Positions 24,068 to 33,233 of a stretch of 33,233 nucleotides of DNA are shown here, piece by piece. Origin of the DNA: an uncultured Fidelibacterota bacterium (GTDB taxonomy: Bacteria; Marinisomatota; Marinisomatia; Marinisomatales; UBA1611). The translations under genes were made by a program, and so were the position numbers. Numbering within the stretch: the stretch's first letter is position 1; every line of letters starts with the position of its first letter. The notes beneath the pieces are model-generated. The model did not search any database. It saw only the letters and a program-made list of their open reading frames with translations, and was not told the DNA's origin. Location: positions 1 through 33,233 of the forward strand of contig CAJWHU010000003.1 in NCBI GenBank assembly GCA_913041325.1, given 5' to 3'.

Positions 24068-26221
24068 TTATAGGTTTTGTTTAAAGAATTCTATCATTTT
24101 TTTATAAAGATGTTTTCTAGCGCCGCCGCCGTATATACCATGGTTCCTGTTTGGATATAGATACCATTCAACATCTTTATCTGCTCTTAATGCTGCTTGG
24201 ACAAACTTTATAGTGTGCTGAGAATGAACATTATCGTCAGCTGATCCATGCATCAGAAGGATCTTTCCTTCCATGCGATGTATCCAGTTTATAACGTTTG
24301 TTGAATCATACCCAGCTTTATTTCGCTCAGGCATACCCATAGATCTCTCAGTATAGGCAGTATCGTAAAGTCGAAAATCAGTGCAAGGGGCAATTGCCAC
24401 ACCGGCTTTAAAATATTGCGCATTTTTTGTTAGCATCAGACATGTGAAGTACCCGCCTCCGCTAGATCCCCATGCTCCAATTCTATTTTCATCTGCATAG
24501 CCTGAATCTATAAGATAATTAACACCAGCGATATGATCTAAGGCTAGATACTTAGACATATCACCGTAGCTTAGATTTTTAAATTCTTCTCCACGACCAC
24601 TCATACCGCGCGAGTCCATTGAAAATATGATATATCCCTGTTGAGCTAGATACTGATCCCACGTAGATCCCCATTTGTTCCAAACCTTTTGGGTGCCGGG
24701 CATACCATACCCGTGTACTATAACAGGATATCGCTCTTTATCATCATAATTAGGCGGAAGAGTAATTATGCCATCCAGAAAAGTGGAACCATCAATTGAT
24801 TTAAATTGAACAATTTTTGGAGGAGACCACCTATATCTCTTAAACTGCTCTAGATCTGTTTTAGCCAACACTCTAATAACACCGCCTCCGGTAAGCTCTT
24901 TCAGTACTATTTTTTTTGGACTTTCTGTAGTTGAGTATGAATCAATGAAAAAATCTCCTGAGCCAGTTAAACTGATCGTATGATGACCATTTTCCAAACT
25001 TAACAACTTAGTTTCTGTGCCATCAAATCGTATCGAGTATAAACGCTCTTCAAATACAGACTCTTGATTGGCCATAAAGTATACAATGTCCTTTTCTTCG
25101 TCGACCTTAATTATTTTTGAAACTTCCCATTTTCCTTGAGTGATTGGCCAGGTTTTTGAACCGGAGTGTTTTGACATCCACAAATGTCTATAGCCTGTTT
25201 TTTCTGAAATCCATATAATTTTCCCGTCATCCAAAAACTTTATTTGTCCATCGTTTTCTAGCCAACCGGATTTATCCTCCTCAGCAAGAACTTTAACCGA
25301 TTTCCCTGTGTTACGGTTTGATACAAATAGATCCCAAGACTTTTGATTACGCTTCAGCTTTAAAAACGCAATTCTCTCATTGTCAATCCATTCCATCCAA
25401 GACAAATAATCGTTATTCACGTAGGCGCTATCTAACCATCGCTTACCAGCCCCGCTTACTCGTAATACACCTATTTTCAACGTTGGATTTGTTTCACCAG
25501 CTTTTGGGTATTTTATTTTAGTAATTGTGGGGTATTGTGCTAGATCATCAATTATTGAAAAATCTTTCACCATTGAATTATCCTCTTCCCAATAACATAT
25601 AGATTTACCATCTGGGGACCATCTATACGCATCAAAGCCCGTTAACTCTTCTTCATAAAGCCACCCAAAGTGTCCGTTGGAAACAAATTCTGATCCTGAT
25701 GTTGTGAGCCGTCTTTCTCTGTCTCTTTTTATATCATAAACGTAGATATTATTGTCTTGCCTAACGTATGCAATTCGATCACTAGTCGGAGCAAACTTTA
25801 CATTTCTAAGATCTTTGTTTTCATCCGAAAGAGGAAATAGTTTTTTATTCATTAGATCGTATAGGTAATAGGTGGCGGAGTATGAATATCTCCATATGGG
25901 CTTGAAATCTGTTCTAACTAGTAACATTTTAGCATCATTGGAAAACTCTAAACTGCTGACATATAAATCATTACCTTTCAAGTTAAAAGCCAAACTATCC
26001 AAAAAAAGTGTAGTATCATTTTGGATCAAATTGACCTTGTACCAATTTCTCCAATTATCCCCTCTTCCCCTAATAATAACAGCATCTTCATCAGGAACAG
26101 TTATTTTGTAGCCAATTGAGGCTGTTTCAAATGGGGAATCTAGAACAGCCTCCTCATATGTAAGCCAAATACAAAATGAGAAGTTCATAGTAATAATTAT
26201 TAAAGATATAATTTTCTTCAA
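24068..26221 (-). CDS. Dipeptidyl peptidase IV-family serine peptidase (S9B)
   Basis: An exported prolyl-type dipeptidase of 717 residues, releasing N-terminal dipeptides. It has a signal peptide, an eight-bladed propeller domain with the substrate-anchoring Glu pair in WLYEEELTG (about 188-195) and DAYRWSPDGKSICYWEED, then an alpha/beta-hydrolase domain. The triad is Ser587 in GSSGGG, Asp662 in HGSADDNVH and His694 in NRNHGIYGG. The start is TTG 26221, overlapping the TGA of the UDG gene (TTGA); it gives a good signal peptide (MKKIISLIIITMNFSFC), and ATG 26188 is the alternative. It probably feeds on proline-containing peptides together with the peptide importer and PepC in this region. Confidence 0.95.
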   Translation of the reverse strand: MKKIISLIIITMNFSFCIWLTYEEAVLDSPFETASIGYKITVPDEDAVIIRGRGDNWRNWYKVNLIQNDTTLFLDSLAFNLKGNDLYVSSLEFSNDAKMLLVRTDFKPIWRYSYSATYYLYDLMNKKLFPLSDENKDLRNVKFAPTSDRIAYVRQDNNIYVYDIKRDRERRLTTSGSEFVSNGHFGWLYEEELTGFDAYRWSPDGKSICYWEEDNSMVKDFSIIDDLAQYPTITKIKYPKAGETNPTLKIGVLRVSGAGKRWLDSAYVNNDYLSWMEWIDNERIAFLKLKRNQKSWDLFVSNRNTGKSVKVLAEEDKSGWLENDGQIKFLDDGKIIWISEKTGYRHLWMSKHSGSKTWPITQGKWEVSKIIKVDEEKDIVYFMANQESVFEERLYSIRFDGTETKLLSLENGHHTISLTGSGDFFIDSYSTTESPKKIVLKELTGGGVIRVLAKTDLEQFKRYRWSPPKIVQFKSIDGSTFLDGIITLPPNYDDKERYPVIVHGYGMPGTQKVWNKWGSTWDQYLAQQGYIIFSMDSRGMSGRGEEFKNLSYGDMSKYLALDHIAGVNYLIDSGYADENRIGAWGSSGGGYFTCLMLTKNAQYFKAGVAIAPCTDFRLYDTAYTERSMGMPERNKAGYDSTNVINWIHRMEGKILLMHGSADDNVHSQHTIKFVQAALRADKDVEWYLYPNRNHGIYGGGARKHLYKKMIEFFKQNL

Positions 26222-26889
26222 GCAATTTCCTTTTTGACAACTTCTAAAAATTTTACCATCATTTCAAAATTTAATCTTCCTGTATTAACGTTTCTAGGAC
26301 TTGGATGAAAAGAACCAAATAATAGAAGGCCATTGGGCAGCCTATACCGCACTCCATGACCGAATTTGAAATCTTTCATTTTTAGAGGATATTTTTTTCT
26401 AACAAACTTTAAACATGCATCAAAACCAATCTTGCCTAATCCGAGTACGACTTTTAGGTTTTGCAAAAGCCTGAATTCCTGCTCTAAAAACACACTACAG
26501 TTCTCTTTTTCCTCTGCAGTTGGTTTATCACCGGGCGGCACACACTTAACAGCAGCAGTGATAAAACCATTAAGTTTGAGTCCATCATCTCTATGATCAG
26601 AATTAGCCTGGTTAGCTAAGCCTACATGATGAAGACACTTAAACAGAAATGAAGCGGATTTATCGCCTGTGAAAACTCTACCAGTTCTGTTGCCTCCATG
26701 GGCAGCAGGAGCTAGTCCTAAAATCATTAATCTTGAATTCTTATTCCCATATCCAGGAACGCCTCTTCCCCAATATTCTTGATCCATGTATGATTTGCGT
26801 TTATCAATGGCTATTTTCTCCCTAAATGTCACCAGTCTATCACACTTCTGGCAGTCGATAATTTTATTTTCCAGTTGATTTAAATTCAT
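26218..26889 (-). CDS. Uracil-DNA glycosylase, family 5 (UdgB-like, 4Fe-4S)
   Basis: Removes uracil, and in some family members hypoxanthine, from DNA as the first step of base-excision repair. The 223-residue protein has the [4Fe-4S] cysteines at 13, 16, 116 and 131 (DCQKCDR, VKCVPPGDKP, ENCSVF), motif A GLAPAAHGGNRTGRVFTGD (58-76) and the C-terminal HPSPRNVNTGRL (195-206). The Ala-rich motif A with no Asp/Asn catalyst, and the HPSPRN motif, mark family 5 rather than family 4. It is linked to the peptidase gene by a 4-nt overlap, an unrelated function that suggests only a shared transcript. Confidence 0.93.
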   Translation of the reverse strand: MNLNQLENKIIDCQKCDRLVTFREKIAIDKRKSYMDQEYWGRGVPGYGNKNSRLMILGLAPAAHGGNRTGRVFTGDKSASFLFKCLHHVGLANQANSDHRDDGLKLNGFITAAVKCVPPGDKPTAEEKENCSVFLEQEFRLLQNLKVVLGLGKIGFDACLKFVRKKYPLKMKDFKFGHGVRYRLPNGLLLFGSFHPSPRNVNTGRLNFEMMVKFLEVVKKEIA

Positions 26890-27029
26890 TATTGGTTAGA
26901 TAAGTTTGATTTTATTCTTTTGAGTATATCCAGTTCTTGCTCATTGTTTCATCAAAAACCATAGCATAAATTTGCTCACAAAATTTTTATTAAACACAAC
27001 ATTCTGCTAAACAAAATTGAGGTTTATAT

Positions 27030-28862
27030 ATGGCGTTAATGACATCCATTCGTGAAAGAATGACAATTGTACTGTGGACTTTGCTTGCTCTGTTTCTTTT
27101 GAGCATGACTGTCGGCGGACTTGTGGGCGGTGCCAACATCGTTGATCAACTATTTGGTAATGTGAATCCACAGACTACGATTGCAAGAATAAATGATCAG
27201 GATATTTCGCCGGACCGTTTTAATAATTTAGTTAATCAGCAGCTCCAAAATGCACGGTCTACAGGACAAGTGCTCAATGACTTTCAAATTCAAAGGATAC
27301 GTAATGCTGCTTGGGATAATTTGGTTCAAGATGTGCTGGTGAGCCAAGAAGTAAAGAGATTAAATCTCACAGCCTCTAACGATGAAGTTCTGTGGCATTT
27401 AGAAAATAATCCTCCCCCATTTTTAACTCAAAATCCCAGCTTTCAAACCGATGGTTTATTTGACATTGTTAAATATCGGCAAGCTCTTGCAAATCCCCAG
27501 GGCAACGAGTGGATTCCTATAGAGGCATTCATGAAAGAGACTTACATCCCAAATTACAAGCTTCAAAAAATGATAGACCAAAGCATAGTGATTACATCTG
27601 ATGATATCAGGAACGAATTTATAAAAAAGAATACAAAATTCACGGTTACTGCTGCACACATCACCTCTACAAAAATTCCAAAAGAGGAGTCAGAAGTCAC
27701 CCAAGATGAAATAAAAAAAAGGTATGAAGCAACAATAGATAGTTATAAACATGATGAGCTGAGATCAATTTCATATGTGTCCTGGAGCAAAAAGGCATCA
27801 AAAGAAGATTCAGTAATGACAGAAGATCTTGCTAAAAAGTTGTACACAAGAGCAAAATCAGGCGAGGATTTTTCTAAACTCGCTAATGAATATTCAATGG
27901 ACCCAAGCAATCAAGGGACAAAAGGCGGTGATTTAGGATGGTTTGGTAAAAATAGAATGGTCAAAGCATTTGAAGAAGCCGCTTATAATGCGAAAAAGAA
28001 TCAAATTGTCGGTCCTGTAAAATCTAACTTTGGTTACCATATAATTCACGTAAGAGACTATAAAAATAATGAGAAAGGTGAGAAAGAGGTTTTAGCATCC
28101 CACATACTTCTAAAAATAGAAACCTCACCTGCAACAATTTCAAAATTAAAGAAGAATGCTATATTATTTAGTTATGATGCAGAGGACTCAGGTTTTGACA
28201 AAGCAATTGAAGAAAATTCACTTACTACTGCCTCATATGAAAGGTTTGACCACTCTACATATAATATTCCCTCAATTGGTGGATTGAGACCTGCAATACA
28301 ATTTGCATTCAGAGGCAAAATTGACGACATATCGGACGTTCTCGAAAATGACAAGTATTTTGTGGTATGCAGACTTGATGATATAACCAAGCCAGGTTTT
28401 AAAAGTTTGGAGGAGGTTAGATCAAGCATCGAGAGAGATTTGAAAGGTGAAAAGTCGAGAGAGAGTGCTCGTGAGGAAGCCAATAACATTTTGATTAAAC
28501 TAACTTCTGAGGGATCTGTACTCGAGAAAATAATTGACCAAGGCGATGGTATTGATGGTTTTAAAAAAGAGTCAAAAACTCTGGCAGAGGGCTTCCCATC
28601 GGTTGGGAAAAGTGATCAAATTAATGGAGCTTTACTTAATGCCTCTCCCGGTGATTTAATTGGTCCCTTAAAAACAAACCGAGGATACGCAATCTTGCAA
28701 TTAATTGACCATGAGGAGTTTGACTCGTCAGCATTTAGTAATCAAGTAAGCCAAATTAGGAATACAATTTATAATCGAAAACAAAATCAATTTTTTCAAT
28801 CGTGGATTGATAATTTAAAAAATGATGCCAAAATAATCGACAATAGAAGATATTATTTTTGA
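27030..28862 (+). CDS. ppiD: PpiD-like membrane-anchored peptidyl-prolyl isomerase / chaperone
   Basis: Periplasmic folding factor tethered in the inner membrane. The 610 residues comprise a cytoplasmic start, one transmembrane helix (about 13-34, [20 protein letters not shown]), a SurA_N-like chaperone region ([23 protein letters not shown] onward), a parvulin domain around residues 235-350 ([42 protein letters not shown] ... FGYHIIHV), and a second, degenerate parvulin-like unit near 520-570 ([19 protein letters not shown]). The length matches E. coli PpiD. A GAGG site lies 7 nt before the ATG. It is followed by the carboxyltransferase gene, which starts 5 nt after its stop. Confidence 0.9.
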   Translation: MALMTSIRERMTIVLWTLLALFLLSMTVGGLVGGANIVDQLFGNVNPQTTIARINDQDISPDRFNNLVNQQLQNARSTGQVLNDFQIQRIRNAAWDNLVQDVLVSQEVKRLNLTASNDEVLWHLENNPPPFLTQNPSFQTDGLFDIVKYRQALANPQGNEWIPIEAFMKETYIPNYKLQKMIDQSIVITSDDIRNEFIKKNTKFTVTAAHITSTKIPKEESEVTQDEIKKRYEATIDSYKHDELRSISYVSWSKKASKEDSVMTEDLAKKLYTRAKSGEDFSKLANEYSMDPSNQGTKGGDLGWFGKNRMVKAFEEAAYNAKKNQIVGPVKSNFGYHIIHVRDYKNNEKGEKEVLASHILLKIETSPATISKLKKNAILFSYDAEDSGFDKAIEENSLTTASYERFDHSTYNIPSIGGLRPAIQFAFRGKIDDISDVLENDKYFVVCRLDDITKPGFKSLEEVRSSIERDLKGEKSRESAREEANNILIKLTSEGSVLEKIIDQGDGIDGFKKESKTLAEGFPSVGKSDQINGALLNASPGDLIGPLKTNRGYAILQLIDHEEFDSSAFSNQVSQIRNTIYNRKQNQFFQSWIDNLKNDAKIIDNRRYYF

Positions 28863-28867
28863 TCAGA

Positions 28868-30466
28868 ATGGCATTAATTAAAACCAGAATTAAAGAATCA
28901 TCCGATTCATTCCAAGAGAATTTTCGTTACAACGAAAAATTGAAGAATAAACTACAAAAAAGATTAAAAAAAATTAAAGAAATGGGTCCTCCAGAAGCGG
29001 TAAAAAAACATAAAAATCGTAATAAATTAACCGCCCGAGATAGAATAGACTTATTAAGAGACAAAGGCAGTGCTTTTTTGGAGTTATCAGAGTTTGCAGC
29101 CTACAATGTTTACGATGATTATGTCCCAGCTGCAGGAATTATAACGGGCATCGCTAGGATTGCGGGACACCATTGTGTCGTAATTGCTAACGACGCCACA
29201 GTCAAGGGGGGCACATATTATCCTTTGACTGTTAAAAAACATCTACGAGCTCAAGAAATCGCAACTGAAAACAGATTGCCATGTGTATATCTGGTTGACA
29301 GCGGAGGAGCTTTTTTACCGAAACAAGATGAAGTTTTCCCAGACAGAGATCACTTTGGAAGAATATTTTACAACCAGGCTAGAATGAGCGCAAAACGTAT
29401 TCCGCAGTTTGCAATCGTCATGGGCTCATGCACAGCGGGAGGTGCTTATGTTCCTGCAATGAGCGATGAGGTAATCATTGTAAATAAAACTGGTACAATT
29501 TTTTTAGGAGGCCCACATTTAGTCAAGGCAGCAATTGGCGAAGTCGCTACTGCGGAAGAATTAGGTGGTGCTAAATTACACACTAGACAAAGTGGAGTTG
29601 CAGATCACCTAGCAGAAAATGATGAGGAGGCAATAAAAAAACTTCGAAATATAATAAATCACTTGCCTTTAAAATATGAAGTCAACAAAAATTTTAAAGA
29701 GCCAGTGTACAAGCAAGAGGAATTATTAGGAGTTATTGAAAAAAGCCACCAAAAACCATTTGATATTCATGAAATAGTTGCAAGAATAGTAGATGAATCA
29801 AATTTTGAGGAATTTAAATCTGATTACGGTAAGACTCTTGTTACTGGATTTGCCAAGATAGGTGGGCATTCAATAGGAATAATCGGTAATAATGGTGTCT
29901 TGTTTAACGAAACTGCGCTGAAGGGTGCCCATTTTGTTGAAATATGTAGTCAGCGTAAGATTCCATTATTATTTTTACAAAACATTACTGGTTTTATGGT
30001 CGGGAGGAAAGCTGAGGAAAAGGGCATAGCCAAGGATGGTGCTAAAATGGTACAGGCGGTAGCATCAACAAATGTCCCAAAATTTACCATCATCGTCGGA
30101 GGAAGTTTTGGAGCAGGAAATTATGCTATGAGCGGGAGAGCATATCAGCCTCGCTTTCTGTGGATGTGGCCCAATGCAAGAATTTCAGTAATGGGCGGTA
30201 AACAGGCTGCCGGTGTAATAAAATCAATTAAAAAAGAACAGGCATTAAAAGAAGGAAGGCATTTAACAGAGGATGAAATCGATAAATTAACTAAACCTAT
30301 TTTAAAAAAATACGATGAGGAGGGAAATCCTTATTATTCAAGTGCAAGGTTATGGGATGATGGAATAATAAGCCCCACTAAAACGCGAGAAATTTTAATA
30401 CATACTCTGACAGCTGTGAGTCAAAACCCAATAAAAGAAACTAAATTTCCAATTTTCAGAATGTAA
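28868..30466 (+). CDS. mccB: Biotin-dependent acyl-CoA carboxylase, carboxyltransferase subunit (MccB type)
   Basis: Beta subunit that transfers carboxyl from biotin to an acyl-CoA, most likely 3-methylcrotonyl-CoA in leucine breakdown. The 532-residue length and two carboxyltransferase domains fit the family. The N-domain motifs are [20 protein letters not shown] and [12 protein letters not shown], with [16 protein letters not shown]; the C-domain has [25 protein letters not shown] and [35 protein letters not shown] start at ATG 28868; the frame also offers TTG 28859 overlapping the ppiD stop. The biotin carboxylase (MccA) is not in the window, and downstream of this gene only a decayed transporter remains. 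Confidence 0.93.
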   Translation: MALIKTRIKESSDSFQENFRYNEKLKNKLQKRLKKIKEMGPPEAVKKHKNRNKLTARDRIDLLRDKGSAFLELSEFAAYNVYDDYVPAAGIITGIARIAGHHCVVIANDATVKGGTYYPLTVKKHLRAQEIATENRLPCVYLVDSGGAFLPKQDEVFPDRDHFGRIFYNQARMSAKRIPQFAIVMGSCTAGGAYVPAMSDEVIIVNKTGTIFLGGPHLVKAAIGEVATAEELGGAKLHTRQSGVADHLAENDEEAIKKLRNIINHLPLKYEVNKNFKEPVYKQEELLGVIEKSHQKPFDIHEIVARIVDESNFEEFKSDYGKTLVTGFAKIGGHSIGIIGNNGVLFNETALKGAHFVEICSQRKIPLLFLQNITGFMVGRKAEEKGIAKDGAKMVQAVASTNVPKFTIIVGGSFGAGNYAMSGRAYQPRFLWMWPNARISVMGGKQAAGVIKSIKKEQALKEGRHLTEDEIDKLTKPILKKYDEEGNPYYSSARLWDDGIISPTKTREILIHTLTAVSQNPIKETKFPIFRM

Positions 30467-30497
30467 ACGAGAGTCGCATTCTTCGAAAGGTTTTAAG

Positions 30498-30891
30498 CTG
30501 AACATTTTAATGGTAATGGTTATGCTTTCATGGGGATTATCTTGGACAAACGCAAAATTTTTGGGATAATATACAAACCCCGTTATACTAATGGGCTGGC
30601 TGTTTTTATATCAGCAATTTCAATTGCACTTATCTTATGTTTCTCGAAAAATAGGTTCAGAATAGATAGGCAAGATTTCTTATAACTTGGGCGATGTAGT
30701 TTGGAACGTCTATTTACTTCCTCGCATCAAAGAAAATAGGGCCCAAAGGTGCGAGCTCTTTTATTTTGATGGTCCCTTTTTCAGCAATGATATTTGCTAC
30801 GGTACTTTTAGGAGAACCAATGACCGCATCAACAATTATTGGTGGTCTAATTGGTATTACATCAGTTTATTTATTAAACCAAGACGTGTAA
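30498..30891 (+). pseudogene. Remnant of an EamA/DMT-family transporter gene
   Basis: Three pieces of one transporter lie in order in three reading frames. Piece 1 (30498-30600) reads NILMVMVMLSWGLSWTNAK, then FLG-stop-YTNPVILM with TAA at 30567. Piece 2 (from 30602, shifted) reads FISAISIALILCFSKNRF, then RIDRQDFL before TAA at 30683. Piece 3 (30691-30891, third frame) reads AM-stop-FGTSIYFLASKKIG with TAG at 30697, then PKGASSFILMVPFSAMIFAT, LLGEPMTASTIIGGLIGITS, VYLLNQDV and a natural stop. Pieces 1-2 are the family's N-terminal helices and piece 3 the last helices, so the middle of a roughly 290-residue permease has been deleted as well. This fills the only gap over 300 nt without an intact gene. 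Confidence 0.85.
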
Positions 30892-30899
30892 TTATAGGT

Positions 30900-31307
30900 T
30901 CATTTGAATTTCATTTTCATCTTAGCCAAAACTTGTTTTGGAATTCTCGAAGGAACATTTCTCTCATTTACAAAAGCATGAACTGTGTGGCCTTGTGCTA
31001 AGTGTTGTTTTGTCTCTGTTTCATAGACACTATAATTTATTTTTAATTTGACCATTGGTATTTCAGTTATTGTAGTATCAATTATCAAATTTTGTTCAAA
31101 CCTAGCTCCATTTATATACTTGCATTTGCTACTTATCACTGGTAGTTGAAACCCGAAACTTTCTATGGTTGAGACACTCAGGCCTATATAATCCAACAGT
31201 TCAGTCCTTGCTTCCTCAAAATATTCAAAGTATCTAGAATAATAGACAATCCCCATTTTATCAACATCCCTATAATAAACTTTTCTTCTATGCTTGAACT
31301 GGATCAT
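30900..31307 (-). CDS. Acyl-CoA thioesterase, YbgC/4HBT hotdog fold
   Basis: A 135-residue hotdog-fold thioesterase. It carries the 4HBT active-site segment YYRDVDKMGIVYYSRYFEYFEEARTELL (residues 11-38) with the acidic residue Asp16 in RDVDKMGIV, and the central strand HTVHAFVNE near the end. The enzyme hydrolyses acyl-CoA thioesters; the chain specificity is not visible. The ATG at 31307 is 2 nt after the accA stop, so it is probably the last gene of a wecA-like/accA/thioesterase transcript. Its 3' end faces the transporter remnant. Confidence 0.92.
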   Translation of the reverse strand: MIQFKHRRKVYYRDVDKMGIVYYSRYFEYFEEARTELLDYIGLSVSTIESFGFQLPVISSKCKYINGARFEQNLIIDTTITEIPMVKLKINYSVYETETKQHLAQGHTVHAFVNERNVPSRIPKQVLAKMKMKFK

Positions 31308-31309
31308 TT

Positions 31310-32263
31310 TTAATCATTGAAATAACCTAATGAATGATATTTTTGTATCCTTCTATCCAAAAATTCTGAGGAATCTACTCTGGATAATTTTTCTAATTCT
31401 TCGATAATTGCGATTTTTAAAGAGATTGCAGAAGATTCAAAATCACGATGAGCTCCCCCGTTTGGTTCATCGATAATCCGTTCGCAGATTCCGACTTTAA
31501 GTAAATCTGAAGGAATGGGCTTCAATGCCTCTGCAGCTTCCTCGGCTTTTTTCGCATCTCTAAATAAAATCGAGGCACATCCCTCTGGGCTAATTACTGA
31601 ATACCAAGTGTTTTGCATCATAAGCATTTTATCACATACGCCTATACCTAGAGCTCCCCCGCTTGCTCCCTCACCAATGACAACACTAATAATTGGGACC
31701 TTTAGTTTAGACATTTCAAAAAGATTAAGAGCTATCGCCTCTCCTTGCCCCCGCTCTTCAGCTCCAATGCCAGGATAAGCACCTATTGTATCCAAAAGCG
31801 TGACCACTGGAAGATTGAACTTTTCAGCTAACTTCATAACACGTAATGCTTTTCTATAACCCTCAGGCCTCATCATACCAAAGTTACGGTATAAATTTTC
31901 TTTTGTGTTCCTGCCTTTTTGCTGGCCTATCCAAACCAGTTTGAGCTCGTCAATGTGACCTAAACCGCAAACAACTGCTGGATCGTCCATATAGTATCTA
32001 TCTCCATGAAGCTCAATGAAATCATTAGAAAGATATTTTATATAATCTAATGCGTAAGGCCGATCTGGATGCCGTGCAAGCTGAATACGCTCCCACCTAG
32101 ATAGTCCGGAATAAACTTTATCGATCAATTTAGATCGCTTGTTTTTTAAGTCATCGAGCAAAATAATTTCATCAGCAGTAAGATCACTTCGATTATCAAT
32201 TGATATTATCTGCTCATCTAGGATTTTTATTCCCTCTTCAAACTTTAAATAGTATTTAGACAT
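31310..32263 (-). CDS. accA: Acetyl-CoA carboxylase carboxyltransferase subunit alpha
   Basis: Alpha half of the acetyl-CoA carboxylase carboxyltransferase, first committed step of fatty acid synthesis. The 317-residue length fits. It has the N-terminal helical hairpin with WERIQLARHPDRPYALDYI, and the family core DTIGAYPGIGAEERGQGEAIA, IGEGASGGALGIGV and YSVISPEGCASILFRD. I start at ATG 32263, 2 nt after the stop of the upstream gene; the frame also allows TTG 32269. The partner accD is not in the window. Its neighbours, a thioesterase and a polyprenol-phosphate sugar transferase, suggest a shared envelope-lipid transcript. Confidence 0.96.
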   Translation of the reverse strand: MSKYYLKFEEGIKILDEQIISIDNRSDLTADEIILLDDLKNKRSKLIDKVYSGLSRWERIQLARHPDRPYALDYIKYLSNDFIELHGDRYYMDDPAVVCGLGHIDELKLVWIGQQKGRNTKENLYRNFGMMRPEGYRKALRVMKLAEKFNLPVVTLLDTIGAYPGIGAEERGQGEAIALNLFEMSKLKVPIISVVIGEGASGGALGIGVCDKMLMMQNTWYSVISPEGCASILFRDAKKAEEAAEALKPIPSDLLKVGICERIIDEPNGGAHRDFESSAISLKIAIIEELEKLSRVDSSEFLDRRIQKYHSLGYFND

Positions 32264-32265
32264 TT

Positions 32266-33233
32266 TCAAGCATAATTATTGTCAAGTTTATAGATTATAA
32301 ATATTCCCAGGACTAGTGAAAGAATGAATACAAAATTTGCATTAATTATTGACAAATTTAAACATAAATAACCAACAATGCTCATAAGCAAAGATAGTCC
32401 ATGCAATATCAGAACGGATCTCTGAGGCGATATTCCTACGTTAATTAACCTATGATAAGTGTGATCCTTGGATGCTTTGTAGATTTTTTTCCCCCTCCTC
32501 AACCTCGAGTAAATGACTAAGGTTATATCTAAAAGTGGAACATAGAATAATAAAATTGGGACGAACCATGACGATGACTGGATGCCGGTAACCGGCTTGT
32601 ACAACATGGCTATTGAAGCAAGCAAAAAACCAACCGATTGAGAACCACAATCCCCCAGAAACAACCTAGCTGGAAATGCATTATAAAAATATAAACCAAT
32701 ACAAACACCTAACAGTAAAGTACAAATATGTACTATCAATACTTGATCAGTCGTTATTGATATAAATAGAAAAAATATTGAAGCAACACCCCCTATACCA
32801 ATCGAGAGACCATCGCTACTATCTATGAAATTAAATGCGTTAGTAATTGTTACTAACCAGAAAACGGAACATCCTAGATTTAAGATTTCATCAAAAACTG
32901 TTCCCGTACTTAGGATGAAATCAGAGGAAGAAAATATATTGACCTGTATACCATGATATATCAGAAGAAAAGAAGCGATTAATTGGCCTAACAACTTCAA
33001 AAGAGGGGATAATGATATTAGATCATCAGCAACTCCAAAGCCCCCAATTATCAAAACGCAAATAAGAATATTTGATATAGGGCCATCGCCCCAGAGGTTT
33101 CCGAAAACAGCTATTGTTGTAACTGTCATAATCAAAACTATGCCACCAGTAATTGGTATCGATTTACTATGAGACTTATGATTTTCACTACCCGGTATAT
33201 CTATTAAACCAAATAGTGGTGCTACAGACAAGC
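32266..33233 (-). CDS. WecA/TagO-like undecaprenyl-phosphate sugar-1-phosphate transferase (5' end beyond the window)
   Basis: Integral membrane enzyme that starts O-antigen, teichoic-acid-like or other glycan chains by moving a sugar-1-phosphate from a UDP-sugar to undecaprenyl phosphate. About 322 residues are visible and the N-terminus is cut by the window edge; the TTG at 33231 is only the first codon seen, because the frame continues. Motifs: FGLIDIPGSENHKSHSKSIPITGG, GFGVADDLISLSP (the first catalytic Asp pair), NAFNFIDSSDGLSIGIGG (the Asp-x-x-Asp-Gly loop), LFLGDCGSQSVGFLLA and DHTYHRLINVG (the His-rich loop). About ten hydrophobic helices. It is upstream of accA with a 2-nt gap. Confidence 0.88.
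   Translation of the reverse strand, partial: LSVAPLFGLIDIPGSENHKSHSKSIPITGGIVLIMTVTTIAVFGNLWGDGPISNILICVLIIGGFGVADDLISLSPLLKLLGQLIASFLLIYHGIQVNIFSSSDFILSTGTVFDEILNLGCSVFWLVTITNAFNFIDSSDGLSIGIGGVASIFFLFISITTDQVLIVHICTLLLGVCIGLYFYNAFPARLFLGDCGSQSVGFLLASIAMLYKPVTGIQSSSWFVPILLFYVPLLDITLVIYSRLRRGKKIYKASKDHTYHRLINVGISPQRSVLILHGLSLLMSIVGYLCLNLSIINANFVFILSLVLGIFIIYKLDNNYA

Noticed and set aside
30687..31001. A 104-codon plus-strand ORF
   Set aside because: It runs in the wrong frame through the transporter remnant and then antisense to the thioesterase; its translation has no family character.

Overview
This is an AT-rich, gene-dense window of a Gram-negative bacterium. Two exported proteins end in YPNPFN-type (type IX secretion, T9SS) sorting domains. 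There is also a plant-type LRR protein with WGxxY/Cys-cap modules, a DUF5777 barrel, a choice-of-anchor V protein and many lipoproteins. These fit the FCB superphylum, and Candidatus Marinimicrobia (SAR406) or a close relative is my best guess; this is inference from protein style, with no rRNA to confirm it. Starts are often TTG or GTG, genes often overlap by 1-8 bases, and clear Shine-Dalgarno sites are few.

Layout. 1-2915 (-): YejB permease (3' end cut by the window edge) and its YejA-type binding lipoprotein. 3020-4077 (-): a small protein coupled to an outer-membrane barrel protein. 4101-9181 (+): a hypothetical protein, then two paralogous lipoproteins, each of six Ig-like repeats. 9178-9939 (-): FN3 lipoprotein. 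9995-10067 (-): tRNA-Gly(GCC) with a terminator. 10210-12660 (-): operon of YciH/SUI1, a UshA-like metallophosphatase-fold lipoprotein, a rhodanese and a MauE/DoxX membrane protein. 12729-14111 (+): unknown exported protein. 14136-17470 (-): YggT, MFS permease, LRR T9SS cargo. 17546-18889 (-): PepC/bleomycin hydrolase. 19021-21742: OB-fold protein, YceI, DUF5777 barrel and a CxxCH-bearing T9SS cargo. 21755-23938 (-): tRNA-Ala(GGC), SH3 lipoprotein, SUMF1-type protein. 24068-26889 (-): DPP-IV peptidase and family-5 uracil-DNA glycosylase. 27030-30466 (+): PpiD-like chaperone and MccB-type carboxyltransferase. 30498-30891 (+): remnant of an EamA/DMT transporter gene. 30900-33233 (-): thioesterase, AccA, and a WecA/TagO-like enzyme cut by the window edge.

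Main discovery. The metallophosphatase-like gene cannot be read from any conventional start that keeps its N-terminus, because an in-frame UGA lies at 12188-12190. Read through, the gene runs 12328-11141 with a GGAGG ribosome site, a lipoprotein signal, and the family motif PCG-x-KKNPLGGL in which the UGA stands where homologues have Cys. A small hairpin with a GGUCU loop begins 18 nt after the UGA, the same offset as in the E. coli fdhF SECIS. The simplest reading is a selenoprotein with a Cys-Gly-Sec motif, encoded between a translation initiation factor homologue and a rhodanese/MauE pair. No Sec machinery lies in this window, so confirmation must come from the rest of the genome.
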